DNA from: Stenotrophobium rhamnosiphilum
Lineage (GTDB): Bacteria; Pseudomonadota; Gammaproteobacteria; Nevskiales; Nevskiaceae
Direction: 5' to 3'
DNA: 64,000 nucleotides
Assembly: GCF_003052265.1 (NCBI RefSeq)
Contig: NZ_QANS01000002.1
Location: 186,001-250,000 of the forward strand
The translations under genes were made by a program, and so were the position numbers. The notes under the pieces were generated by a model. It did not search any database. It saw only the letters and a list, made by a program, of their open reading frames with translations, and was not told the origin of the DNA. Position 1 is the first letter of the stretch, and each line of letters begins with the position of its first letter. Positions 35,241 to 45,403 of the stretch are shown here, piece after piece.

Positions 35241-35789
35241 ATGCCTGACCATCGCAACATACTGATCGAAACTGAACGACTCATTCTTCGCCCTGTGCGG
35301 GCTGAAGACTTTGATGCGTGGGCCGCTTTCATGGCTGATGCAGAAGCGGCGCGCTTCATTGGTGGTCAGCAGGTGCGCTCTGTCTCTTGGCGCGGCTTTC
35401 TCGCGATGGCTGGCGCGTGGGAAATCCAAGGCTTCGGTATGTTTTCCGTCATCGAAAAATCCAGTGGCCGCTGGGTTGGCCGTCTAGGCCCGTGGGTGCC
35501 TGAGGGCTGGCCCGGAACCGAAGTCGGCTGGGGCATCATCCGTGAAGCATGGGGACGCGGTTACGCTGTTGAAGGTGCGATTGCGGCCATTGATTGGGCC
35601 TTCGCCAATCTTGGCTGGCAAGAAGTCATCCATACGATTGCCCCAGAGAATCACGCCTCCGAGCGTGTCGCGCAAAAACTAGGCTCGCGCATTCTGCGTG
35701 ACTGCAAACTTCCTGCACCTTACGAAAGCGCTCATGTTGTCGCTTGGGGACAGTCACGCGAAGAGTGGTTAGCGCGTAGGCTCAAGTAG
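35241..35789 (+). CDS. GNAT family N-acetyltransferase
   Basis: 182 residues from the ATG at 35241, with GGAA upstream; a GTG seven codons earlier is possible. TERLILRPVRAEDFDAWA at the start and VGWGIIREAWGRGYAVEGA (acetyl-CoA binding loop) and HTIAPENHASERVAQKLG place it in the RimJ/RimL-like group of GNATs. Substrate unknown. Its last eight bases overlap the convergent murI end. Confidence 0.9.
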   Translation: MPDHRNILIETERLILRPVRAEDFDAWAAFMADAEAARFIGGQQVRSVSWRGFLAMAGAWEIQGFGMFSVIEKSSGRWVGRLGPWVPEGWPGTEVGWGIIREAWGRGYAVEGAIAAIDWAFANLGWQEVIHTIAPENHASERVAQKLGSRILRDCKLPAPYESAHVVAWGQSREEWLARRLK

Positions 35790-36543
35790 CCATCAAGAGT
35801 TGATGCAGTCGTTCAAAATCCACTGCATCACCACTCGTATGCCAAGTCACACCACCATCGCCGTGATCATTGAGCAGTTGCTCACGCTCCAACACGCGGC
35901 GTGTTTGTCGTGCGACTGCTTCGCCGGTATCGAGCAAAGTAATTTTGGGTCCGACAATATCTGCGATCAACGGTCGCAAGAATGGATAGTGCGTACAGCC
36001 CAACACTAAAGTATCAGCGCCCGCACGCAGCAGAGGTTCGGTGTATTGCTCCAGCAAACGACGTGGCTGGTGACCATCGAGATCACCTCGCTCAACGCAC
36101 TCGACCAAACCCGGGCATGGCTGCGTGATCATGCGTACGCCTTGCGCATGCTTGGCCACTAGGTTGTGAAATTTTTCTCCCGCGAGCGCTGCGCCTGTCG
36201 CGAGCACGCCGACGACACCACTTCGCGTATGCGCCACAGCAGGCTTTACCGCAGGCTCCATGCCCACAAAAGGAATGGGATATGTCGCGCGCAGATGCTC
36301 AACTGCTGCGATAGTCGCGGTGTTGCAAGCCACCACAATCAGCTTGGCACCTTGCGCCAATAAAAATTCAGTGATGACACAGGCACGCGCAATGATTTCT
36401 TCGCGCGGTTTGCCACCATAGGGGCAATGACCACTATCAGCGTAATAGATCAGTTGTTCGCGCGGCAGCAGCTTCTGCACTTCGCGTAGAACCGAGATAC
36501 CGCCAACGCCGGAATCAAAGAGGCCAATCGGATGACTGTTCAT
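35782..36543 (-). CDS. murI: Glutamate racemase
   Basis: 253 residues. DSGVGGISVLREV at the start and the two catalytic cysteines in VVACNTATIAAVE and LVLGCTHYPFL are diagnostic. It supplies D-glutamate for peptidoglycan. The start overlaps the stop of the hydrolase gene by four bases. The 3' end overlaps the convergent acetyltransferase by eight bases, leaving no room for a terminator between them. Confidence 0.97.
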   Translation of the reverse strand: MNSHPIGLFDSGVGGISVLREVQKLLPREQLIYYADSGHCPYGGKPREEIIARACVITEFLLAQGAKLIVVACNTATIAAVEHLRATYPIPFVGMEPAVKPAVAHTRSGVVGVLATGAALAGEKFHNLVAKHAQGVRMITQPCPGLVECVERGDLDGHQPRRLLEQYTEPLLRAGADTLVLGCTHYPFLRPLIADIVGPKITLLDTGEAVARQTRRVLEREQLLNDHGDGGVTWHTSGDAVDFERLHQLLMAT

Positions 36544-37319
36544 CGGCTCTCCAGAAATTTACGCACGACGGCGTTGAACGCATTGGGCGATTCCAATGGC
36601 AAACCGTGATGCGTACCGGGGAAAAGATGGAAGCGGCCCTTGGGCAATGCATGCGCAAATTGCAGCATGTCTTCACGCGTGAAGTAATCGTACTCAGCAG
36701 CCAACACCAGCACCGACATCCGCAGCTCTTGCAGACGATCGAGCACTGACCAACGTGTTAGCGCTCGCAATGACTGAAGGTAGCTCGACCCATTACGCGC
36801 GCCGCGCTCTGCACTTTTTTCGCGCAGTTCCAATTGATGTTCGCCAGGATACATACGCTGCGCGCCGATCTTCGACAAACGCACAGGCCCAAGCAGCGTC
36901 ATCACGATCTGGCGATAGAAAACTTCGAAATGTTGTTTTAGCGTCCGCGGCCTGAAGCTGGGCACGCTGTTGGAAATCACCATCTTGGTCACAGCGCCGG
37001 GATTATCCAGCGCAAGCTGCAAAGCGATGGCGCCGCCCATCGAATAGCCGATCAAATAGAAACGATCGACGTTGAGTTGATTCAATAAGTTTCTAACATC
37101 TGCTGCGAAGCGTGCGATAGACATCGCACCCGTGCCACGTGAGCTGCGGTAGAAGCCACGCAAGTCCATCGCGATCACGCGATAGTGACGCGAGAATTCA
37201 GGGATCTGATATTCCCAATCTTCTGCTGAAGAACCGAGGCCATGGAGTAAAACCAAGGCCGGGCCTTGGCCCGACTCTTCGTAATACAGCTTACTGCCAT
37301 CGACCTCGACGTGCGGCAT
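36540..37319 (-). CDS. Alpha/beta fold hydrolase
   Basis: 259 residues. Oxyanion segment LLHGLGSSAEDWEYQ, nucleophile elbow GYSMGGAIALQLA (Ser near 97), acid in LAAEYDYFTRED and His in PGTHHGLPLESP form a full catalytic triad. Substrate unknown; esterase, lipase or C-C hydrolase are all possible. It is coupled on both sides: its start overlaps the sppA stop by one base (TAATG), and its stop overlaps murI. Confidence 0.92.
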   Translation of the reverse strand: MPHVEVDGSKLYYEESGQGPALVLLHGLGSSAEDWEYQIPEFSRHYRVIAMDLRGFYRSSRGTGAMSIARFAADVRNLLNQLNVDRFYLIGYSMGGAIALQLALDNPGAVTKMVISNSVPSFRPRTLKQHFEVFYRQIVMTLLGPVRLSKIGAQRMYPGEHQLELREKSAERGARNGSSYLQSLRALTRWSVLDRLQELRMSVLVLAAEYDYFTREDMLQFAHALPKGRFHLFPGTHHGLPLESPNAFNAVVRKFLESR

Positions 37320-39178
37320 TAGCGCGCAGTGCCGCTCGGTGTGCAGAAGCAGAAAGCGTACATGCCGCGTGGATCATTCATCCAACGCAGATCAGCAGCG
37401 ACGTCAGCTTTCTCAAGCACGCGCTGCGCCCATTGGGGCAAGCCCGGCACTGCACTCAGATGAATGCTGCCCGAGAAGCTGGACAACAGCTTGCTGGTGA
37501 AATTGTGCTCTGGCTGCATTTCTTCGATGACGTAGTCTTCGGCATCAATACCTGCAAATTTAGCAGCGGCATCGGCGGCGTCTTCCAAGCCACCAAACTC
37601 ATCAACCAGTCCGAGCGCATGCGCGTCGTTGCCACTCCAAACGCGGCCACGTGCGAGCTGATCAACTTTTTCAATCGGCAATTTACGTGCGGCGGCAACG
37701 CCAGAAATAAAGTCGTGATAACCCTTGTTGATCTGCGCCTGAATGATGCTGCCAACTTCTGGCGACAGCGGACGATCCATACGGAACGCACCGGCCAGCG
37801 TTGTGGTGCCGACGCCATCGGTGTGAATGCCCAATTTCTCTAACGGCTTGTTGAGGTTAGGCACCAAGCCAAAGATGCCGATAGAACCGGTGATGGTGCT
37901 GGCATGCGCCCAAATTTGATTCGCAGCCATCGACACCCAATAACCGCCGCTCGCTGCGACAGAGGACATCGACGCCACTACGGGCTTACCGCTAGCGCGC
38001 AATTCCTGTACTTCGCGACGAATCTGTTCTGAAGCCCAGACGCTGCCGCCGGGTGAATCGACGCGCAGCACTACGGCCGCGATATCGTCATCACGACGTG
38101 CTTGATCGAGCAGGTCAGAAATAGTGTCGCCGCCAGCTTGGCCAGGCTGGCCTTCGCCATCAACAATTTCACCCTGCACTACGACGAGCGCGATTTTGTT
38201 TGCTGGCTTTGCAGCGGGCTGCTTGCTTTGCTCATGGTGTATGGCATGCAAATAATCATGCTGATTGATCTGACGGAAGCTGCCGTGCTCATCGTCAAAA
38301 CCGACGATGGCACCGATACGTTTGCGGAACTGTCCCAACGTTTCAATCTGAGTGACCAAACCGGCGCTCTTGGCGTAAGCCGCGCCATCGCCTTGGAACT
38401 TCTGAATCTCAGCAGCAAAATTCTTGACGTAGTTGTCCACTGCTGTTTCAGGCAAACCGCGACCTTCGGCAACGGATGCGCCGTATTCCGTCCATAAATC
38501 GCCTAGCCATTTTTGATTTGCGGCACGCGATTCAGGTGACATGTCGTTGCGCGTAAACGGTTCAACGGCTGATTTGTATTCGCCAACGCGAAACACATTG
38601 ACCTGTACACCGAGCTTGTCGAGCGCATCTTTAAAATAATTGTTGTAGCTGCTGAAGCCTTCGACGCTGACCATGCCCATTGGATCTAGCACCACTTCAT
38701 CGGCTTGCGCGGCAAGGTAGTAATGCTCTTGCTCGTATGAAGGCGAATAAGCCACAACCTTTTTGCCGGCGTCGCGAAATCGATGAACCGCTTCGCCCAG
38801 CTCTTCCAACTGAGGCAGGCCTGCGGAAGTGAGTCCATCAAGCTTGAGTACTGCAAGCTTTATGCGCGGATCGTTAGCGCCTTCTTCCAACGCTTCAATC
38901 AAATCACGAAGCAAAGTTTGCGAAGGCATATCGCCAGCGATGTCTTCGAGGAAGACACGACTCGGATCGCGATCCAGCTGTTCGACCAGTTCACCGGTGG
39001 GCGCAATCACCAAGGCGATATTGCTATCGACCTTAGGCGGTGGGCCGCCTTGGAAGCCCATCCAGATAAATGCCACGATTACAACAAAGATCATCACCGT
39101 GACAAATTTGTAGACGCCAACAACAAAGCGCCAAGCAAAGTTCAACAGGCGGCCCAAAAAGGATTGTTTCTCGCTCAT
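37319..39178 (-). CDS. sppA: Signal peptide peptidase SppA, 67 kDa type
   Basis: 619 residues, the long two-domain form of E. coli type. An N-terminal membrane anchor (VTVMIFVVIVAFIWMGF) is followed by a degenerate and a catalytic S49 domain. The general-base Lys is in VGEYKSAVEPF and the nucleophile Ser in TITGSIGIFG. It degrades leftover signal peptides on the periplasmic side of the inner membrane. First gene of a coupled sppA-hydrolase-murI string. Confidence 0.96.
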   Translation of the reverse strand: MSEKQSFLGRLLNFAWRFVVGVYKFVTVMIFVVIVAFIWMGFQGGPPPKVDSNIALVIAPTGELVEQLDRDPSRVFLEDIAGDMPSQTLLRDLIEALEEGANDPRIKLAVLKLDGLTSAGLPQLEELGEAVHRFRDAGKKVVAYSPSYEQEHYYLAAQADEVVLDPMGMVSVEGFSSYNNYFKDALDKLGVQVNVFRVGEYKSAVEPFTRNDMSPESRAANQKWLGDLWTEYGASVAEGRGLPETAVDNYVKNFAAEIQKFQGDGAAYAKSAGLVTQIETLGQFRKRIGAIVGFDDEHGSFRQINQHDYLHAIHHEQSKQPAAKPANKIALVVVQGEIVDGEGQPGQAGGDTISDLLDQARRDDDIAAVVLRVDSPGGSVWASEQIRREVQELRASGKPVVASMSSVAASGGYWVSMAANQIWAHASTITGSIGIFGLVPNLNKPLEKLGIHTDGVGTTTLAGAFRMDRPLSPEVGSIIQAQINKGYHDFISGVAAARKLPIEKVDQLARGRVWSGNDAHALGLVDEFGGLEDAADAAAKFAGIDAEDYVIEEMQPEHNFTSKLLSSFSGSIHLSAVPGLPQWAQRVLEKADVAADLRWMNDPRGMYAFCFCTPSGTAR

Positions 39179-39272
39179 TTCAAGGATTTCTAGCTAAGAT
39201 ATTGAAAGTATCGCATGAAGCCCATATAGCTTCAGTTGTTGGTATCTGACTCAGTATGGGGGCCAAAGGTTC

Positions 39273-39309
39273 ATAGGCAACGCCTATTTAGCAAATAAAA
39301 AGATTTGCT
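39273..39309 (+). promoter_or_regulatory. OxyR-like binding site
   Basis: ATAG, seven bases, CTAT is perfect at 39273-39287, then seven bases, ATAA, seven bases, TGCT. This follows the four-element OxyR spacing, with the second half degenerate. It ends exactly where the candidate -35 box begins, the usual position for activation. Confidence 0.6.
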
Positions 39310-39338
39310 TTGATCTATTTATTTGGCATCCCTACACT
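39310..39338 (+). promoter_or_regulatory. Candidate promoter of the peroxiredoxin gene
   Basis: TTGATC (39310-39315), 17 bases, TACACT (39333-39338). About 85 bases of leader precede the ATG at 39429. The weak -35 box agrees with dependence on an activator. Confidence 0.55.
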
Positions 39339-39428
39339 GATCGCCACTGATCGAGCCTAAATGCTGAATCCCGGCTTGTCGGAACACTCGATACAAAATT
39401 TCTACGTACCCAATCTGGAGAATATGCA

Positions 39429-40025
39429 ATGAGCGTTTTAGTAAACCGCGCCGCCCCTGACTTTAAGGCCCAAGCTGTTATGGGCGATGGCTCTTTCAAA
39501 GAGATCAAGCTGTCGGACTACCGCGGCAAGCACGTCGCCCTGTTCTTCTGGCCATTGGATTTCACCTTCGTTTGCCCTTCCGAAATCATTGCGCACGAAC
39601 ACCGTCGCAAAGCGTTTGAAGAGCGCGGCGTACAGTTGCTCGGCGTGTCGATTGACTCGCAGTTCACCCACTTTGCATGGCGCCAAACGCCGGTTGCTAA
39701 GGGTGGCATTGGCGAAATCGGCTTCCCGATGGTCGCTGACGTGCAGCATGAAATTACCCGCGCTTATGGCGTTGAGCACCAAGATGGCGTCGCTTTCCGC
39801 GCAACCTTCCTGATCGACAAAGACGGCGTTGTGCAGCACCAGCAGGTCAACAACCTGCCACTGGGCCGCGATGTCGACGAACTGCTGCGTCTGGTTGACG
39901 CTCTGCAATTCACCGAACAGCACGGCGAAGTTTGCCCAGCTGGCTGGAAGAAAGGCGACGAAGGCATGAAGCCAACCGCCGACGGCGTTGCTAGCTACCT
40001 CGCTAAGAACGCAGCAGCTCTGTAA
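39429..40025 (+). CDS. Typical 2-Cys peroxiredoxin (AhpC/TSA)
   Basis: 198 residues. Peroxidatic Cys in DFTFVCPSEIIAHEHR near residue 51 and resolving Cys in GEVCPAGWKKGDEGMKPT near 171 mark a typical 2-Cys enzyme that works with thioredoxin. It reduces hydrogen and organic peroxides. GGAG lies about ten bases before the ATG. trxB follows 83 bases later, beyond a hairpin, so the electron supply is encoded next door. An OxyR-like site upstream suggests peroxide induction. Confidence 0.95.
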   Translation: MSVLVNRAAPDFKAQAVMGDGSFKEIKLSDYRGKHVALFFWPLDFTFVCPSEIIAHEHRRKAFEERGVQLLGVSIDSQFTHFAWRQTPVAKGGIGEIGFPMVADVQHEITRAYGVEHQDGVAFRATFLIDKDGVVQHQQVNNLPLGRDVDELLRLVDALQFTEQHGEVCPAGWKKGDEGMKPTADGVASYLAKNAAAL

Positions 40026-40045
40026 GAAATACGTACCGGCAGCAC

Positions 40046-40071
40046 ATGGGGCCGGCGAAAGTCGGCCCCAT
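40046..40071 (+). terminator. Hairpin terminator after the peroxiredoxin gene
   Basis: A 9-bp stem (ATGGGGCCG / CGGCCCCAT) with an 8-base loop, followed by a short TTCAT. The T-run is weak, so partial read-through into trxB is likely. Confidence 0.7.
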
Positions 40072-40099
40072 TTCATATCTACACCCACGAATTCAATAA

Positions 40100-41065
<966 letters not shown>

Positions 41066-41083
41066 AGTAGTCTTGAGGCATCA

Positions 41084-41115
41084 AAGGGTCGCAAAGGTTA
41101 AACTTTGCGGCCCTT
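41084..41115 (+). terminator. Intrinsic terminator after trxB
   Basis: A 13-bp stem (AAGGGTCGCAAAG / CTTTGCGGCCCTT, one G-U pair) followed by CTTTATTT. It lies before the chosen start of the GST gene. Confidence 0.85.
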
Positions 41116-41147
41116 CTTTATTTGCGACGGAGCGGAGCACTACTAAA

Positions 41148-41762
41148 ATGAAAATGAAGCTCTATGGCAGTAAGACCTCACCCTTTGCACGCAAAGTCCG
41201 TGTGGTTGCAGTAGAACTCGGATTAAGCGATCTGATTGAAGAAATTCTTACCGATCCGTTCAGTCCTCCACCCGAATTTCTCGCAGCGAATCCGCTATCG
41301 CGCATTCCGACACTCGTCACTGAAAAAGGCGAAGCACTGCCGGATTCAGAGTTGATCATCGAATATCTGCAAACGCGCGGACATAGCGGCGTTCAGAGTT
41401 TGCCGCGCGGCACTAAACGCTGGGCCGCTTTGCGTCGTGCGCGAATCGCTGACGGCATCACGACCGCTGCAGTGGCGATGCTGTTCGAAAAGCGTCGCCC
41501 AGAAAGCATCATCTACACCGCATTCTTAGATCGTCAGGCAGAAATTATTCTGCGTAGCGTCGGCACCCTGAGCCTCGAAGTTGATGCGCTTTCTCTCGAC
41601 ACACCGAGCATCGTGGAAATCAGCACTGCGGTTGCCTTGAGCTACCTCGATTTCCGCTTGCCTTACATTGATTGGCGCAAAGACCATGAAGCCTTAGTGG
41701 CGTGGCACGAGAAATTCTCGCAGCGCCCTTCGATGATCGACACTCAACCGCCTGCGGCCTAA
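41148..41762 (+). CDS. Glutathione S-transferase family protein
   Basis: 204 residues from the ATG at 41148; the frame extends back through the trxB terminator, which argues for the later start, and GGAG lies 12 bases upstream. The N-terminal thioredoxin-fold has LYGSKTSPFARKVRVVA, NPLSRIPTLVTEKGEALPDS; the C-terminal helical domain includes DWRKDHEALVAWHEKFSQRPS. The SPFARKVR form resembles the YibF type. Substrate unknown. The NlpC/P60 gene begins immediately after its stop. Confidence 0.92.
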   Translation: MKMKLYGSKTSPFARKVRVVAVELGLSDLIEEILTDPFSPPPEFLAANPLSRIPTLVTEKGEALPDSELIIEYLQTRGHSGVQSLPRGTKRWAALRRARIADGITTAAVAMLFEKRRPESIIYTAFLDRQAEIILRSVGTLSLEVDALSLDTPSIVEISTAVALSYLDFRLPYIDWRKDHEALVAWHEKFSQRPSMIDTQPPAA

Positions 41763-42221
41763 TTGCGCGTGAGACGTATCTGGCCGCACTGGGCACTGCT
41801 GATCACACTATTGCTCAGTGCCTGCGTCAGCAGTCCGCTGAAGTCACTGGATGACTCTGAGCGCAGCACCATCGCGATGGAAGCGCTGGGACAAATCGGC
41901 CGTCCGTATCGCTACGGCGGCACAACGCAAGATGGTTTTGATTGCAGTGGCTTGGTGCAATACAGCTATGCCCAAGCAGGCATAAAAATCCCACGCACGA
42001 CCAGCGAACAACTCCACGCAGGCAAAAAAATCTCCCTCTCCAATGCGCTGCCAGGCGATTTACTGTTCTATAAACTCGGCGGTGGATTGCACGTGGCTTT
42101 GTATGTCGGCGATGGCCGAGCAGTACATGCACCAGCACGAGGACGACAAGTGATTGTCGCCCCAGTGGATGCGGATTTTTGGCAAGAAAACTTTGTTACT
42201 GCGATTCGTGTCTTGAGGTGA
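41763..42221 (+). CDS. NlpC/P60 family lipoprotein peptidase
   Basis: 152 residues from a TTG directly after the GST stop; a GTG two codons later is the alternative, and no ATG fits. A signal sequence ends in lipobox LLLSAC (Cys21). The NlpC/P60 domain has the nucleophile Cys61 in DGFDCSGLVQYSYAQAG, the catalytic His in LHVALYVGDG and a second polar residue in VHAPARG. Such outer-membrane lipoproteins cut peptidoglycan stem peptides (Spr/MepS type). It lies between GST and a methyltransferase with no obvious partner. Confidence 0.9.
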   Translation: MRVRRIWPHWALLITLLLSACVSSPLKSLDDSERSTIAMEALGQIGRPYRYGGTTQDGFDCSGLVQYSYAQAGIKIPRTTSEQLHAGKKISLSNALPGDLLFYKLGGGLHVALYVGDGRAVHAPARGRQVIVAPVDADFWQENFVTAIRVLR

Positions 42222-42256
42222 TGTAAGCTCGGCATTAACGTTTTAGAGGAAGCAGA

Positions 42257-42985
42257 ATGAGCGCCGTACAAAGCATGAAAACCCCAGACGGCAAAGTGAT
42301 CGAGCATGTGGCCGAATCACGCTTTGGCATTTGGTTTTTAGGCACTGCCACCTGGACCACTCACGTACTGACGCGCGCGATCAAAGATCTTGAGCGTTTG
42401 ATTCCTGAGCGTAAAACGTCTTACCCAGTCGTCGTTGATGTGGGTTGTGGCTGGGGCCGCTCCTTTGCACTGCTCAACGAGCGTTTTGCACCGCAACAGT
42501 TGATCGGCATCGATGTTGAACCTGAGATGCTCGCGATCTCCACAAAAACAATTGCAGACAAAAAGCTGAAGGTAGAACTCAAGCAAGGCGATAGCGCTGC
42601 ATTGCCGCTAGCAGATCAATCAGCAGACATGTTGTTCTGCCATCAGACTTTTCACCACCTCGTGCATCAGCACGAAGCACTCGCAGAATTTAATCGCGTG
42701 CTGAAACCCGGCGGCGTTTTACTGTTTGCCGAATCCACCAAAGCCTATATCCATTCGTGGATTATCCGTCTTCTGTTCCGCCATCCGATGGACGTACAAA
42801 GAACCGCGCCAGAGTTTCTCGCGATGATTCGCGACGCAGGGTTTGAGATTCAGGAAAAATCGATCTCTTACCCATTTCTCTGGTGGAGCCGCAGCGATCT
42901 CGGAATTTTCGAGCGCATCTTCCGCATTCGCCCACGCGCTAACCACGAAGAGACTTTGATTAATCTCGTCGCGGTTAAGCGCTAG
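42257..42985 (+). CDS. Class I SAM-dependent methyltransferase
   Basis: 242 residues. SAM motif I VVDVGCGWGRSFALL near residue 56, then GIDVEPEMLAIS, QGDSAALPLADQSADMLF and RVLKPGGVLLFAE, matching the Methyltransf_11 group. The N-terminal 50 residues include a hydrophobic WFLGTATWTTHVLTRAI stretch. The acceptor is unknown; UbiE-like quinone or lipid methylation cannot be concluded. It converges on htpG with a 9-base gap. Confidence 0.9.
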   Translation: MSAVQSMKTPDGKVIEHVAESRFGIWFLGTATWTTHVLTRAIKDLERLIPERKTSYPVVVDVGCGWGRSFALLNERFAPQQLIGIDVEPEMLAISTKTIADKKLKVELKQGDSAALPLADQSADMLFCHQTFHHLVHQHEALAEFNRVLKPGGVLLFAESTKAYIHSWIIRLLFRHPMDVQRTAPEFLAMIRDAGFEIQEKSISYPFLWWSRSDLGIFERIFRIRPRANHEETLINLVAVKR

Positions 42986-42994
42986 TCCGACGAT

Positions 42995-44863
42995 TTAGCT
43001 CAGCAGGATTCGACCAGCTTCGGTCTGGCCCAGAATCAGCTTGTTCAGACGTTTGACGAAACCTGCGGGATCTTCAAGCTGCGCGCCTTCAGCGAGCAGC
43101 GCCTGGCCGTAGAGCAGTTCGGCCAAATCGACGAAACCTTCGCCCTCACCTGCATCACGCAGACGTATCACCAACGGATGCTCTGCATTGAGTTCCAGGA
43201 TCGGTTTGGCCAAAGGCACTTTCTCGCCCGCTTGCTGAAACATTTTCTGCAAACGTTGACTCAGCGCGTTATCGCCTGAAACCAAGCACGATGGTGATTC
43301 GGTAAGGCGTGAAGACAAGCGCACGGATTCGACGCGGGACTCCAAAGCCTTGGCAACGCGCGTCACCACTTCTTCAAAATCCTTGTTCTGCTGAACCTGC
43401 TCAGGCGTTTCTTCCTTACCGCCAAGATCAACGCCTGCACGCGCAACACTCTCCAGCTTCTTGCCTTCGAATTCGTGCAGGTTGGAGACAACCCATTCGT
43501 CGATACGATCAGTGAGCAACAACACTTCAAAACCGCGTTTGCGGAAACCTTCCAAATGCGGGCTGGCATTTGCAGCGGCAAGCGTGTCTGCGGTGAGGAA
43601 GTAAATCGCCTCCTGCTCCGCAGGCATACGAGCGACATACGCCGCGAGCGTAACTTCAGGCGTAACCGATTGCGTGGTTGAGCTGAAGCGACAGAGCTTG
43701 GCAAGACGATCACGATTAGCAACGTCATCGACCATGCCTTCTTTCAGCACCACACCAAAAGCCTGCCAGAACTTGGCGTAGTCCTCGGGCTTTTTCTCGG
43801 CCATATCGTCGAGCATGTCGAGAACACGTTTGACCAGCGCGCTCTTGATCTTCTCAACGGTGCGATTGCCTTGCAGCAGCTCGCGCGAAACATTGAGTGG
43901 CAGGTCAGAAGAATCCACCAAGCCACGCACAAATCGCAGATAAGGCGGCAACAACTCTGCAGCCTTGTCCATGATGAACACGCGCTTCACGTAAAGCTGA
44001 ACGCCGCGGCTTTGGTCGCGGTCCCACATATCGAACGGTGCACGCGCCGGGATATAGAGCAGCGAGGTGTATTCGAGATTGCCTTCCACTTTCTGATGCG
44101 TCCATGCCAGCGGCGCTTCATGGTCGTGGCTGATGTGCGTGTAGAAGTTCTGGTAATCCTCGTCCGTCAGCTCAGACTTGGGACGCGTCCAAAGCGCACG
44201 CGCTTGGTTCAGCGTTTCCCATTCCTTGCTGTCTTCATCGAGCATGCGGATAGGCAGGCCGATGTGATCAGAGTAGCGACGGATGATGTGCTGCAAGCGC
44301 ATCGGCTCAAGGAATTCCTTGTCGTCCTCGCGCACATGCAAAATCACTTCGGTACCACGATCGAGTTTGAATGACGGCTCCAGCGTGTAGCTGCCCTCGC
44401 CTTCAGACTCCCAGCGCACGGCTTCGTCTGAATCCGCGCGCTTGGTCAACACGGTGACTTTGTCGGCGACGATGAAGGCTGAATAGAAACCCACACCAAA
44501 CTGGCCAATCAACTGCGCGTCTTTTTGCTGTTCGCCGGTCAGTGATTCGAGAAATTTCTTGGTGCCGGACTTGGCGATGGTGCCGAGGTTCTCAATCACC
44601 TCCTCGCGCGACATGCCGATGCCGTTGTCCTTGATTGTGAGCGTGCCTGCGGCCTTGTCGAGGCTCAGGTCGATACGGAGCTCAGTGTCTTCACCTAACA
44701 GCGCTGGGCTCGACACAGCAAGGAAGCGCAGCTTGTCGACCGCATCCGATGCATTGGAGACCAACTCGCGAAGGAAGATTTCCTTGTTGGAATACAGCGA
44801 GTGGATCATCAAGCGTAGTAGCTGACGGGTTTCGGCTTGGAATTCGTGCTTTTCGGCGGACAT
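42995..44863 (-). CDS. htpG: Chaperone HtpG (bacterial Hsp90)
   Basis: 622 residues. The GHKL ATPase domain shows [31 protein letters not shown] and [11 protein letters not shown]; the middle domain has [19 protein letters not shown]. It helps fold stressed proteins in the cytosol. A sigma-32-like promoter lies about 45 bases upstream, fitting heat induction. Monocistronic. Confidence 0.98.
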   Translation of the reverse strand: MSAEKHEFQAETRQLLRLMIHSLYSNKEIFLRELVSNASDAVDKLRFLAVSSPALLGEDTELRIDLSLDKAAGTLTIKDNGIGMSREEVIENLGTIAKSGTKKFLESLTGEQQKDAQLIGQFGVGFYSAFIVADKVTVLTKRADSDEAVRWESEGEGSYTLEPSFKLDRGTEVILHVREDDKEFLEPMRLQHIIRRYSDHIGLPIRMLDEDSKEWETLNQARALWTRPKSELTDEDYQNFYTHISHDHEAPLAWTHQKVEGNLEYTSLLYIPARAPFDMWDRDQSRGVQLYVKRVFIMDKAAELLPPYLRFVRGLVDSSDLPLNVSRELLQGNRTVEKIKSALVKRVLDMLDDMAEKKPEDYAKFWQAFGVVLKEGMVDDVANRDRLAKLCRFSSTTQSVTPEVTLAAYVARMPAEQEAIYFLTADTLAAANASPHLEGFRKRGFEVLLLTDRIDEWVVSNLHEFEGKKLESVARAGVDLGGKEETPEQVQQNKDFEEVVTRVAKALESRVESVRLSSRLTESPSCLVSGDNALSQRLQKMFQQAGEKVPLAKPILELNAEHPLVIRLRDAGEGEGFVDLAELLYGQALLAEGAQLEDPAGFVKRLNKLILGQTEAGRILLS

Positions 44864-44906
44864 GGTTCTATTTAATCTTTGGGATCAAGTGTGTGGGATG
44901 TAAAGC

Positions 44907-44934
44907 TAATGAGGCTCAGAAGCTGATTTTCAAG
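44907..44934 (-). promoter_or_regulatory. Sigma-32 heat-shock promoter of htpG
   Basis: On the minus strand CTTGAA (44934-44929), 14 bases, CCTCATTA (44914-44907) matches the RpoH pattern CTTGAA-N13-17-CCCCATNT with one mismatch. It points at htpG, whose ATG ends at 44863. Confidence 0.75.
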
Positions 44935-44960
44935 CCCTCAACTCTGGTCGTAAGACGACA

Positions 44961-44994
44961 AAAAGCCAGTACCGGGAACCCGATACTGGCTTTT
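44961..44994 (-). terminator. Terminator of the rpsP-rplS operon
   Basis: AAAAGCCAGTA pairs with TACTGGCTTTT and the inner CGGG with CCCG, with one C-A mismatch; T-runs on both sides. It lies 44 bases past the rplS stop. Confidence 0.88.
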
Positions 44995-45037
44995 CTTAAG
45001 CTTGAAACGTCGTGAGCTTTCGCCCGCGAGTCGCTGA

Positions 45038-45397
45038 TTAAGCGAGCTTTTCCTTGATGCGAGCTGCCTTACCGGCGAGGTCACGCAGATAGTAGAGCTT
45101 GGAGCGTGCGACGTCGCCGCGGCGCTTCACGATGATCTCAGCAACCTGGCTGCTGTAGGTCTGGAAAACGCGCTCAACACCTTCGCCGTGCGAAATCTTG
45201 CGAACGGTGAATGCCGAGTTCACGCCGCGGTTGCGGCGGGCGATAACAACGCCTTCGAACGCCTGCAGACGCTCGCGGTCGCCTTCTTTAACCTTAACTT
45301 TCACTTCGACGGTGTCACCAGGACGGAAATCCGGGATCTTCTTGCCCATCTGTTCCGCTTCAATCGCGGCGATAATTTTGTTCTGCATAACACTCAC
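45038..45397 (-). CDS. rplS: 50S ribosomal protein L19
   Basis: 119 residues, the standard length. [32 protein letters not shown] and [13 protein letters not shown] are diagnostic. It sits at the 30S-50S interface. Last gene of the rpsP-rimM-trmD-rplS operon, six bases after trmD, followed by a strong terminator. Confidence 0.98.
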   Translation of the reverse strand: MSVMQNKIIAAIEAEQMGKKIPDFRPGDTVEVKVKVKEGDRERLQAFEGVVIARRNRGVNSAFTVRKISHGEGVERVFQTYSSQVAEIIVKRRGDVARSKLYYLRDLAGKAARIKEKLA

Positions 45398-45403
45398 CTC
45401 ATA

